From an uncultured Muribaculaceae bacterium (GTDB lineage Bacteria > Bacteroidota > Bacteroidia > Bacteroidales > Muribaculaceae): a DNA stretch of 64,000 nt. The translations under genes and the position numbers were made by a program. Where the stretch lies: positions 132,845 to 196,844 of the forward strand of contig CAUBJF010000004.1 in NCBI GenBank assembly GCA_958436175.1. Direction: 5' to 3'. Below the pieces are notes generated by a model that made no database searches, had not been told where the DNA came from, and saw only the letters and a list, made by a program, of their open reading frames with translations. Positions 34,989 through 43,011 of the stretch are shown here, in pieces (positions within the stretch are counted from its first letter, which is position 1; each line of letters begins with the position of its first letter).

Positions 34989-37151
34989 ATGAATCATAGT
35001 GTTACACCTGTCAGCAGTCTTCGCGAACGAGCCCATGCCATCCTTGGTCGATTCTATGGCTACCATAGTTTCCGGCCGGGTCAGTACGAGGTAATCGAGG
35101 CCCTGATGAACGGTCGCGACGCAGTGGTACTTATGCCGACAGGCGGCGGCAAGTCGCTGTGCTTCCAGATCCCGGCTCTGCTGTCGGAGAGGGGCTGCAC
35201 CGTTGTTGTCTCGCCGCTGATAGCCCTTATGCAGGACCAGACACAAGCCCTGATTGCCAACGGTATACCGGCTGCCGCAGTCCATTCAAATCAGGACGAA
35301 AGCTACAACCGGCGTGTCCTCGACTCGGCCGTACAAGGTAAAATAAAGCTCCTCTATATATCGCCGGAACGACTTTTGGCATCTCTTCCCGAGTGGTCGC
35401 ATCTGCGTATAAGCCTATTTGCCATCGACGAGGCCCATTGCATATCTCAGTGGGGTCATGATTTCAGACCCGACTATACAGCGCTCTCCCAACTCAAAAA
35501 GCTAAGGCCGGAAGTACCTGTCATAGCCCTTACGGCCACTGCTGACCGCCTGACTCGCGACGATATCATTCGTCAGCTGTGCCTCGTCGACCCGTACTGT
35601 CATATCGGTTCTTTCGACCGCCCCAATATTTCGCTCCGGGCTTACCGTAATCCCGGCGTGGCCCAGAGAGTCCGTTTCATTGCCGGCCTTGTCCGCAAAT
35701 ATCCGCAGGATTCGGGTATAGCATACTGCCTGTCGCGTAAAGGTGCCGAAGACCTCCATGCTGCCCTCCAAGCCGCCGGTGTACGTGCTGTTTGTTATCA
35801 TGCCGGGATGAGCGCTCCCGACCGCGATGCCTCAATGAAGGCATTCCTTGACGGACGTGCATCGGTCGTATGTGCGACGGTGGCTTTCGGAATGGGTATC
35901 GACAAGAGCAACATCCGCTGGGTTGTCCACAACAATATGCCCTCGAATATCGAGAGCTACTATCAGGAGATAGGTCGGGCAGGCCGCGACGGTCTTCCGG
36001 CGGAAGCCATCCTTTTCCATTCCTATGCCGACGTGGCCACGCTGCGCTCTTTTGCCGAGGAGTCGGGCCGCAAGGGTATCAATATGGAGAAACTCGAACG
36101 CATGCAGGCATATGCGGAAGCCCGTGTGTGCCGCCGACGCATATTGCTCAGTTATTTCAGCGAGGAACGGAACTGCGACTGCGGTAACTGTGACGTGTGT
36201 CTTTCGCCACCACAGCGCTTCGACGGCACCGTGCTGGCACAGAAAGCCCTGAGCGTGCTTGCCCGTACGGGTTGGACCAAGTTGGGCATATTTACTGTCG
36301 TCAGTATCCTGCGCGGTTCGCGGCGTTCTGATTTGCTTTCCGAGGGTTACGACCGAATCAAGACTTTCGGTGCCGGGTCCGACCTCAGCCAGCAGGAATG
36401 GAACGACTATATGTCGCAGATGGTACAGCTCGGAGTCTTTGAGATTGCCTACGACGATGCCAACCATCTCCGGGTCACCCATTTCGGGATGAGGATACTT
36501 CGTGGCGAGGCAAAGCTCACCCTGTCGCGCTATGAGCCTCCGAAAGAGACTGCCCGTGGTCATGCGAGAAAAGCAGAGGAAGCACGCCGCTCGTCCGACC
36601 CCGTGCACGACCTCTTCGAACAGCTCAAGACTGTCCGTACAGACCTCGCCCGTACGGAAGGTGTTCCGCCGTATATCATATTCAGCGATTCCACTCTCCT
36701 CGATATGGCGACGCGCCGTCCGGCCGATATCGAATCGCTTATGCAAGTCAATGGTGTCGGCGAGAAGAAGGCCGTGCGTTACGGCCGACGCTTCCTGGCG
36801 GCTATACGCAAATTCGAAGGTCTCGGAGCCGGAACGCCGCAGGGTGAGAGCCTTAAGGCCACGCTGATCCTCTATAATGCAGGACTTCCACTGCCCGAGA
36901 TAGCTTCTACCAAAAATGTCAAACTCGCAACTGTCTATTCTCACATAGCCCAGCTTATCGACCACGATATGATAAGCACCTACGGAGGAGTCATCACCCC
37001 GGCCATCTACCGGGATATTATAGGGACACTCTCCAAGAATCCAGATACAGCCTACGACATCCTGAATGAGCGATATGCTCCCGGCATGGTAGCAGTCGCA
37101 AAGGCTATCCAGCGAGCTGTCGAACGCCGAAAAGCCCGAAAGGAGTCGTAA
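34989..37151 (+). CDS. recQ: ATP-dependent DNA helicase RecQ
   Basis: From the ATG at 34989 the protein has 720 residues. Helicase motifs: FRPGQYEVIEALMNGRD (motif 0), MPTGGGKS (I), DEAHCISQWGHDFRPDY (II), ALTATADR (III), AFGMGIDKSNIRWVVH and QEIGRAGRDG (V-VI). The RQC zinc site is CRRR...CDCGNCDVC, followed by a winged helix, an HRDC domain (about 550-625) and a C-terminal helix-turn-helix extension (NVKLATVYSHIAQL). It unwinds recombination and replication intermediates. It is monocistronic or loosely linked to GH43. Confidence 0.97.
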   Translation: MNHSVTPVSSLRERAHAILGRFYGYHSFRPGQYEVIEALMNGRDAVVLMPTGGGKSLCFQIPALLSERGCTVVVSPLIALMQDQTQALIANGIPAAAVHSNQDESYNRRVLDSAVQGKIKLLYISPERLLASLPEWSHLRISLFAIDEAHCISQWGHDFRPDYTALSQLKKLRPEVPVIALTATADRLTRDDIIRQLCLVDPYCHIGSFDRPNISLRAYRNPGVAQRVRFIAGLVRKYPQDSGIAYCLSRKGAEDLHAALQAAGVRAVCYHAGMSAPDRDASMKAFLDGRASVVCATVAFGMGIDKSNIRWVVHNNMPSNIESYYQEIGRAGRDGLPAEAILFHSYADVATLRSFAEESGRKGINMEKLERMQAYAEARVCRRRILLSYFSEERNCDCGNCDVCLSPPQRFDGTVLAQKALSVLARTGWTKLGIFTVVSILRGSRRSDLLSEGYDRIKTFGAGSDLSQQEWNDYMSQMVQLGVFEIAYDDANHLRVTHFGMRILRGEAKLTLSRYEPPKETARGHARKAEEARRSSDPVHDLFEQLKTVRTDLARTEGVPPYIIFSDSTLLDMATRRPADIESLMQVNGVGEKKAVRYGRRFLAAIRKFEGLGAGTPQGESLKATLILYNAGLPLPEIASTKNVKLATVYSHIAQLIDHDMISTYGGVITPAIYRDIIGTLSKNPDTAYDILNERYAPGMVAVAKAIQRAVERRKARKES

Positions 37152-37201
37152 CCGTAACTATAAGCATAATAAGTAATAAACCTGTGAACCACATTCCAAC
37201 G

Positions 37202-38182
37202 ATGAGAAAATTTGCTGCTGTCGCGATATGTCTCTTGCCCCTTTGCGGCATGGCCGAGACATATACCAATCCCGTTATCAATCAGAGCGCCCCCGACCCG
37301 ACAGTGATACGTGCTGACGACGGTTCGTACTATCTTTACGCGACTGAGAACACGCGTAACGTACCTATCTTCCGTTCATCGAATCTTGTAGACTGGGAGC
37401 TGATCGGTACGGCTTTCACTGATGAGACACGCCCTGAAATGGTACCCGACGGTAATATTTGGGCACCTGACATTCAGCATATTGGCGATAGATATGTATT
37501 GTATTATTCTAAGTCGCGTTGGGGCGGCGAATGGGAGTGCGGGATAGGTGTCGCCACTGCTGAGAGACCGGAAGGACCCTTTAAGGACTGTGGAAAACTA
37601 TTCATCAGCAGCGAAATAGGGGTGCAGAACAGCATAGACCCTTTCTACTACGAAGAAGCAGGCCATAAGTATCTCTTCTGGGGCAGTTTCCGTGGTATCT
37701 ATGGGATAGAGCTTACCGCTGACGGCCTCGCCGTGCTTCCCGGCACGGCTCCGCGACGAATTGCCGGGACGCTTACCGAAGGAACTAATATCATAAGTCA
37801 TGACGGCTATTATTACCTGGTCGGTTCGGCCGGCTCGTGCTGCGAGGGGGAGAAAAGTACCTATCGTGTCGTTGTTGCACGTTCGGAGAATCTCTTCGGC
37901 CCGTACGTCGACCGTCAGGGTATGAAAGCACTGGATAACGGCTTCTCGCTGGTGATGGAACGCAGTGAGAAGGTGATAGGTCCGGGCCACAACGCCAACT
38001 TTGTGACCGACGACGCAGGGCAATGGTGGATGCTCTATCACGGCTTTGATACCGCCGAGCCTGAAGCGGGACGCAAGGTTTATCTCGACAAGATTGTTTG
38101 GGATGAAGAGGGCTGGCCGACCATCAAAGACTCAAAACCGTCATCTTCCGCCGAGGCTCCTGTTGTAAACCCTCGCAGATGA
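37202..38182 (+). CDS. Glycoside hydrolase family 43 (arabinanase/xylosidase-like)
   Basis: The ATG at 37202 begins a signal peptide (MRKFAAVAICLLPLCGMAE); the upstream GTG at 37184 adds six residues. The 326-residue five-bladed propeller shows the GH43 acids: base Asp in NQSAPDPTVIRADDG, the middle Asp in SIDPFYY, and acid Glu in GTLTEGTNII; the final blade carries GPGHNANF. It likely cleaves alpha-1,5-arabinan or related side chains in the periplasm. It stands alone, without a polysaccharide-utilisation locus here. Confidence 0.93.
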   Translation: MRKFAAVAICLLPLCGMAETYTNPVINQSAPDPTVIRADDGSYYLYATENTRNVPIFRSSNLVDWELIGTAFTDETRPEMVPDGNIWAPDIQHIGDRYVLYYSKSRWGGEWECGIGVATAERPEGPFKDCGKLFISSEIGVQNSIDPFYYEEAGHKYLFWGSFRGIYGIELTADGLAVLPGTAPRRIAGTLTEGTNIISHDGYYYLVGSAGSCCEGEKSTYRVVVARSENLFGPYVDRQGMKALDNGFSLVMERSEKVIGPGHNANFVTDDAGQWWMLYHGFDTAEPEAGRKVYLDKIVWDEEGWPTIKDSKPSSSAEAPVVNPRR

Positions 38183-38242
38183 ATAGTACATCATTTATTC
38201 TTCATGTGGTTTCACATTTAATTCCCGGACTGAGATAAGGTA

Positions 38243-38274
38243 TTGCTTAGTACGGGGAAAAATCGTATCTTTGC
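38243..38274 (+). promoter_or_regulatory. Promoter of the inositol-lipid unit
   Basis: TTG (38243-38245), 20 bases, TATCTTTGC (38266-38274); 44 bases before the ATG at 38319. Confidence 0.72.
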
Positions 38275-38318
38275 CCGATTATTCATTTCTTGAATGGCCT
38301 TATGGGCTACTTTCCGAT

Positions 38319-39200
38319 ATGGCTGAAATCCGAATAGCGGGGATAATGCGGGCAGGTGCCTATTCTCCCAATCATATATGTAACGATGCCGCGATATTCA
38401 ATATCGTGGCCGAACAGCTCCGCAAACGTGGCTGCGAGGTGAATATATACAGCGAGGAGCAGTTCATTGCAAACGGAGTCAAGGATTGTGACCTAATACT
38501 CAATATGTGTCGGGAGCCCCGTTCTGTAGAGATGCTCCAGAAACTCGAAGATAATGGCCGGCTCGTGGTCAACTCGGGTTATGGCATAGAGAACTGTATT
38601 CGCGAACGCATGGCTCGCATACTTACAGGCTGCGGTATCACATATCCTGAGAGTATTATAGTGGATACCAACGAATTTGTCCGCGACCGCCTCAAGGGTG
38701 CCGGTATAAGTAAATGTTGGATCAAGCGAGGCGACTATCACTCCAGGCATAAGGAAGATGTAACATTCGTACGCCATGCCGAAGAGGCCCAGGAAGTGCT
38801 TCAGGAGTATTTTCTGCGCGGGTTCAGGCGTGCTGTCATCAACCGTCATCTCGAAGGCGACCTTATCAAGTTCTATGGTGTGGCCGGCACTCCGTTCTTC
38901 TACTGGTTCTATCCGCTGATAGACAGCTACTCGCGTTTCGGCAACGAAGCACACAACACCCCGGCTGTCGGCACGCATTTCGACATGTCGAAGTTTACAA
39001 AAATGTGCGGCGAAGCCGCCGAAGCACTTGGGGTTGTCGTATATGGTGGCGATGCCATCGTTACTTCCGACGGGGAGGTGAGCATTGTCGATTTCGACGA
39101 CTGGCCAAGCTTTGCTCCTTGTCGTGAAGAGGCTGCTCCCTACATAGCGAAATATGTTCTGGCCGAGGTCAAGGCACATTTAGGAAAAAACCGTTTGTAA
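38319..39200 (+). CDS. ATP-grasp domain protein
   Basis: The ATG at 38319 lies correctly after the promoter (293 residues). The protein has an N-terminal pre-ATP-grasp region (IRIAGIMRAGAYSPNHICND, DLILNMCREPRS), a central domain with CWIKRGDYHS (ATP-binding Lys), and metal-binding acids near the end (VSIVDFDDWPSF). ATP-grasp enzymes join a carboxylate to an amine or thiol through an acyl phosphate. The substrate is unknown. It is one base from the PgpA-like gene and opens the inositol-lipid unit, so an aminoacylation or similar lipid-headgroup reaction is a possibility, not shown. Confidence 0.82.
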   Translation: MAEIRIAGIMRAGAYSPNHICNDAAIFNIVAEQLRKRGCEVNIYSEEQFIANGVKDCDLILNMCREPRSVEMLQKLEDNGRLVVNSGYGIENCIRERMARILTGCGITYPESIIVDTNEFVRDRLKGAGISKCWIKRGDYHSRHKEDVTFVRHAEEAQEVLQEYFLRGFRRAVINRHLEGDLIKFYGVAGTPFFYWFYPLIDSYSRFGNEAHNTPAVGTHFDMSKFTKMCGEAAEALGVVVYGGDAIVTSDGEVSIVDFDDWPSFAPCREEAAPYIAKYVLAEVKAHLGKNRL

Positions 39201-39201
39201 T

Positions 39202-39732
39202 ATGTCGTTCGATTATAAGGCCCGATGGCCAAAACCGATACCAGGCTCCGGAAAGTTTCCCCTTCTGCCCAGGCTGATTGCCACATCCTGCGGCTTCGGC
39301 TATCTTCCTGTAGCCCCCGGAACATGGGGCGCGTTTTTTGGTATCATTCTGTGGCTGCCCCTCTATCTCTGGGCTTCACCGCTTGTCGGTGTACTCGTCA
39401 CAGCCCTGGCCGTTATTGTCGGTAGCGTGGCCGGGACATGGGCCAGCTCCATATCGGAGCGTTACTGGGGCAAAGACCCGGTGGTGGCCTGCGTCGATGA
39501 GACCGTCGGTCAGTGGATTTCCCTGCTCCCCGTGGTCTGCGGCGGTGTCTGCCCATGGTGGGAAATACTTATGTCGCTGGCACTCTTCCGTTTCTTTGAT
39601 ATTTACAAACCACTCGGCATACGACGTATGGAGTCATTGCCTCGGGGCTATGGTATGATGGCCGACGATATACTTGCGGGTCTCTATAGCGCTTTTATTC
39701 TTATAGTATTGAATATCATAATACTGAAGTGA
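39202..39732 (+). CDS. PgpA-like phosphatase (probable phosphatidylinositol-phosphate phosphatase)
   Basis: The 176-residue membrane protein matches the PgpA family: LPRLIATSCGFGYLPVAPGT near the start, VDETVGQWIS, RFFDIYKPLG and GYGMMADDILAG, with three to four hydrophobic helices. PgpA normally dephosphorylates phosphatidylglycerophosphate. In gut Bacteroides a PgpA homologue in the inositol-lipid cluster converts phosphatidylinositol-phosphate to phosphatidylinositol, and the neighbours here make that role likely. Confidence 0.88.
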   Translation: MSFDYKARWPKPIPGSGKFPLLPRLIATSCGFGYLPVAPGTWGAFFGIILWLPLYLWASPLVGVLVTALAVIVGSVAGTWASSISERYWGKDPVVACVDETVGQWISLLPVVCGGVCPWWEILMSLALFRFFDIYKPLGIRRMESLPRGYGMMADDILAGLYSAFILIVLNIIILK

Positions 39733-39733
39733 G

Positions 39734-40261
39734 ATGGGAACAGGACATGCCATCGCCGACAAACTGCTTAAGAGCGACAATATCGTTTTTACCTATCTGC
39801 GCTCTATAGTGTCATCGCAGTCAGCTTCCTGGATAGACATGGGCCTCGGCTTCGTGCTTTTTGCATGGGTGGGCCTTTTGCCATGGCTTGCGACAGCTAT
39901 AGGTGCTGTTGTCGGCGGTACCGTCAACTGTATTATAAATTATCGTTTCACATTTCGTGCCTCGGGCTGTGACTGGCGTGCCGTGGTGGTCAAATATGCT
40001 ATGGTTTGGCTTGGCAGTCTCGCTCTGAACTCTTACGGGACGCAGGCTGTCTATGCTCTTTTCAGCAACTGGCACTGGCTTGAAACTATAGGCTTTCGTC
40101 CCGACGGTTATTTCGCCGCAGCACGACTTTTTGTTTCTCTGATGGTTTCGTGGTTTTGGAATTTCGCCTTGCAGCGTTATTTCGTCTATCGGCCAAGGCG
40201 TTTCGACCATTTCGCCGTGAATTTGGCGAGAGCTGTCGGATTCAAGGATAAAAAAGATTAG
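39734..40261 (+). CDS. GtrA-like membrane protein in the inositol-lipid unit
   Basis: The 175-residue protein has four hydrophobic helices and GtrA features (IGAVVGGTVNCIINYRFTF, then WFWNFALQRYFVY in the last helix). It is one base after the PgpA-like gene and five before the phosphatidyltransferase. GtrA proteins move or assist lipid-linked sugars; a role in flipping inositol lipids is a reasonable inference from position only. Confidence 0.85.
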   Translation: MGTGHAIADKLLKSDNIVFTYLRSIVSSQSASWIDMGLGFVLFAWVGLLPWLATAIGAVVGGTVNCIINYRFTFRASGCDWRAVVVKYAMVWLGSLALNSYGTQAVYALFSNWHWLETIGFRPDGYFAAARLFVSLMVSWFWNFALQRYFVYRPRRFDHFAVNLARAVGFKDKKD

Positions 40262-40266
40262 AAATT

Positions 40267-40968
40267 ATGGATATAAAGAAAAATTCTCTTGAGGCTCGCA
40301 ACTGTCTGCAACAAGGTATTTATGTTGTCATAAACCCCTTTGTGCGCTTCTTGATACGCTCGGGTGTGACCCCGAACATGGTGACTACCATCGGTATGCT
40401 CGGAAATATAGCCGCAGCTGCAATTTTTGTCTGGGCCGGCATAAGGGTAAACTCTGGAGAAGGGGACTTCGGACTGATAACGCTTGCAGGTGCTTTCATA
40501 ATCGGCTTTTCGCTTTTCGATATGCTCGACGGCCAGGTCGCACGTCTCGGCAATATGGTTTCGCGTTTCGGTGCAATGTACGACTCAGTCCTTGACCGGT
40601 TTTGCGAGATGTTCACACTCGGAGGCATCGCCTTCTATTTCCTGACATACGGGAATGTCATAGGTGCTCTGATAACGTTTCTCGCCATGGTCGGCAGCAT
40701 CATGGTCAGCTATGTCCGCGCCCGTGCCGAGGGTCTCGGCATTGAGTGCAAGGTCGGCTTCATGCAGCGTCCGGAGCGTGTAGTGGTAACGAGTCTTGCG
40801 GCTATCGCTACAGGTATAGTGGGTCAGTGTCAGGAACCTGAGTCAACTTTCGACCCTAACCTTATTCTCGAATTAGCCATGGGATTCATCGCCATTTTTG
40901 CTAACCTGACGGTTTTCGCACGGATATCTCACTGCCGCCGCGAGCTGTTGAAGACAGACCGTCCGTGA
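40267..40968 (+). CDS. CDP-alcohol phosphatidyltransferase (probable phosphatidylinositol-phosphate synthase)
   Basis: The 233-residue protein has six hydrophobic helices and the full CDP-alcohol phosphotransferase signature DGQVAR, then Gly at +9, then DSVLD (D-G-x2-A-R-x8-G-x3-D-x3-D). It transfers a phosphatidyl group from CDP-diacylglycerol to an alcohol. With myo-inositol-phosphate synthase 2 kb downstream, the likely acceptor is inositol 3-phosphate, giving phosphatidylinositol-phosphate. It overlaps the PAP2 gene by four bases. Confidence 0.9.
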   Translation: MDIKKNSLEARNCLQQGIYVVINPFVRFLIRSGVTPNMVTTIGMLGNIAAAAIFVWAGIRVNSGEGDFGLITLAGAFIIGFSLFDMLDGQVARLGNMVSRFGAMYDSVLDRFCEMFTLGGIAFYFLTYGNVIGALITFLAMVGSIMVSYVRARAEGLGIECKVGFMQRPERVVVTSLAAIATGIVGQCQEPESTFDPNLILELAMGFIAIFANLTVFARISHCRRELLKTDRP

Positions 40969-41906
40969 AACGCTCCTTCCCAACAACGCGCGAATCCCTG
41001 ATTTGTGCCGCAGCTCTGGCCTTGTGGCTGTTGGTAACGGCTCTGTTCGTTGGTTTCCGTCCCGAACATCTGGTCATGGCTTTCCTTATTTTCGGGCTGT
41101 TCTTTTTCAACGGGATTACGCGCCGTCTTGTTGTGGCCCTTCTGCCATTCTTCGTTTTCGGAATATCTTACGACTGGATGAATATCCTGCCGAATTATAA
41201 AGTGAACCCCGTCGACGTAGAGGGTCTTTACAATACAGAGAAAAGTATTTTTGGAATTGGTAGTGCGGCAGGGCTGCTTACACCCAATGAGTTCTTTGCG
41301 CAGCATACATCGGCTGTCATGGACTTCATGGCAGGCATCTTCTATCTCTGCTGGGTGCCTCTGCCTATATTCTACGGTCTTTGGCTCTATTTTACAGGCA
41401 AGACCGAGGGCTATCTTCATTTTGCAATGGTGTTCCTGCTTGTCAACCTGCTCGGATTCGCCTTCTATTATGTGCATCCGGCTGCTCCCCCCTGGTATGT
41501 TGCCCATCATGGCTTTACGGCTGTCGAGGGTACTCCGGGCGAAGTTGCAGGTCTCGGAGCTTTTGACAGGATGACGGGGCTCGGTATCTTCCATGGCCTC
41601 TATGCACGTAATTCCAACGTCTTCGCAGCTTTGCCTTCGCTCCATTCGGCCTATACGCTTGTAGCCTTCATCTATGCTTTCCGCTGCCGCTCGTCGGTGG
41701 CCTGGAAAATCATACTCGGTGTAGTCACGGTAGGTATATGGTTTACAGCAGTCTATACTTCTCATCATTATATCATCGACGTTCTCGGAGGGATTCTGTG
41801 CGCCCTCGTCGGGTTTGTTCTCTTCGAGTATGTGCTGATGCGTATTCCCGGCTTCGCTTCCTTCGTGCGTACCTATGCCGGATATGTCCGTTTTCGAAAA
41901 AATTGA
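40965..41906 (+). CDS. PAP2/Aur1-like phosphotransferase (probable inositol phosphorylceramide synthase)
   Basis: The 313-residue integral membrane protein has six to eight helices and the two halves of the PAP2 active site: ALPSLHSAY (C2, with Ser-x-His) and YTSHHYIIDVLGG (C3, His and Asp), arranged as in fungal Aur1 and the Bacteroides enzyme that transfers phosphoinositol from PI to dihydroceramide. It is coupled by overlap to the phosphatidyltransferase gene and followed after one base by an acyltransferase, which supports a lipid-remodelling role. Confidence 0.86.
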   Translation: MKRSFPTTRESLICAAALALWLLVTALFVGFRPEHLVMAFLIFGLFFFNGITRRLVVALLPFFVFGISYDWMNILPNYKVNPVDVEGLYNTEKSIFGIGSAAGLLTPNEFFAQHTSAVMDFMAGIFYLCWVPLPIFYGLWLYFTGKTEGYLHFAMVFLLVNLLGFAFYYVHPAAPPWYVAHHGFTAVEGTPGEVAGLGAFDRMTGLGIFHGLYARNSNVFAALPSLHSAYTLVAFIYAFRCRSSVAWKIILGVVTVGIWFTAVYTSHHYIIDVLGGILCALVGFVLFEYVLMRIPGFASFVRTYAGYVRFRKN

Positions 41907-41907
41907 T

Positions 41908-42768
41908 ATGGAAAACAACAATAACAATCCTCTGTGCGACGTACGTCCCGACGTGTTAAACTACGACGATCTACGACAGATGGTGCCTGCTTTCGACGGG
42001 CATCCCAGGCTCGTCAATTTCCTGCTTCACTTTCTTTCTGTCGACAAGGTCAACGAGATACATGCCCGTTTCTGCGATACGCCGGGACCGGAGTTCGTCC
42101 GCCGTCTTCTGTTCGAAGGTTTCCATATCCGGCTTCGCATCGACAACGAGCAAGTGCTCGATCATCTGCCCGAAGGTGCTTTCATAACCGTCAGCAACCA
42201 TCCATTCGGCGCTCTCGACGGCATAGCCCTAATCTATCTTATTTCGTCGCGCCGTCCGAAGTACAGGGTCATGGTCAACATGATTCTCAATAAAATCAGT
42301 GCCATGCGTCCTAACTTCATAGCTGTCGACGCATGGGCTTCCAACGACCCTGCCAAGAGGGCTGTCTCCGTTGCCGGAATACGTCAGGCCATGCGTCAGC
42401 TTAAGGAAGGCGAGCCGGTCGGTTTCTTTCCTGCCGGAGCCATGAGTAAGACGACGCTTCACGACGGCCTGCAGGACCGTCCCTGGCAGAAATCCATTCT
42501 CGAAATAATCAAAAGGGCCAAGGTGCCTGTTATTCCAATATTCTTCCACGGCAGCAACAGCTGGTGGTTCAATATCCTCGGACATATCTGCTGGCCGGCT
42601 CGTTCGCTGCGCCTTCCGGCAGAAGTATTCCGCAAAGCCGGAAAGGAAATGCACATCAGTATAGGAGACGTAATCTCTGTGGCTGATCAGGAAGCACACG
42701 GTGCGACTCCGGAAGAGCTCGGAGCCTACCTGCGCGAGAAAACCTATGAACTGAAGAAGTATAAATAA
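41908..42768 (+). CDS. PlsC-like acyltransferase
   Basis: The ATG at 41908 directly follows the PAP2 stop (286 residues). It has the glycerolipid acyltransferase block SNHPFGALDG, in which the His and Asp are separated by five residues, not the usual four, followed by FIAVDAW, GEPVGFFPAGAMSK (the EGT-like block) and VPVIPIFFHG. There are no clear membrane helices beyond short hydrophobic stretches. The acyl acceptor is unknown; it could acylate an amino-lipid or the inositol lipid made by its neighbours. Confidence 0.85.
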   Translation: MENNNNNPLCDVRPDVLNYDDLRQMVPAFDGHPRLVNFLLHFLSVDKVNEIHARFCDTPGPEFVRRLLFEGFHIRLRIDNEQVLDHLPEGAFITVSNHPFGALDGIALIYLISSRRPKYRVMVNMILNKISAMRPNFIAVDAWASNDPAKRAVSVAGIRQAMRQLKEGEPVGFFPAGAMSKTTLHDGLQDRPWQKSILEIIKRAKVPVIPIFFHGSNSWWFNILGHICWPARSLRLPAEVFRKAGKEMHISIGDVISVADQEAHGATPEELGAYLREKTYELKKYK

Positions 42769-42908
42769 GCTGAATAGTCGGTTTGAGCCTCATTAGGATA
42801 TATTAACAATTAAAGGAAGTAAAAGCGATAAATTTAGCGTATGTAAACATATAGTCGATTTATTTTGACTATTTTGAAGATTTTTCACCTAAGTTGTCCT
42901 TAAAATAT

Positions 42909-42940
42909 TTTTGCATTTCGACAATGCATGTTACTTTTGT
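42909..42940 (+). promoter_or_regulatory. Candidate promoter(s) of inositol-phosphate synthase
   Basis: The 243-base gap 42769-43011 holds two -7-like elements: TATTTTTGC (42906-42914) and TACTTTTGT (42932-42940). The TTTG inside the first could serve as -33 for the second (18 bases). ATAGTC (42851-42856) and GACTAT (42867-42872) form a short inverted repeat upstream. The gap suggests separate control of the synthase. Confidence 0.5.
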
Positions 42941-43011
42941 GCGCTTTTCCGAAGGACACAAGTCCGATATAACATGGAATAGAAAACAATTAACGCATAA
43001 AAGATAAAGAC

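Noticed and set aside
34788..35285. N-terminal extension of greA to 322 residues
   Set aside because: The extension crosses the greA promoter and the recQ start and has no homology; the 156-residue form fits the family.
42769..43011. Riboswitch before inositol-phosphate synthase
   Set aside because: Apart from one 6-bp inverted repeat and two -7-like boxes no stable, riboswitch-like structure is visible by eye.
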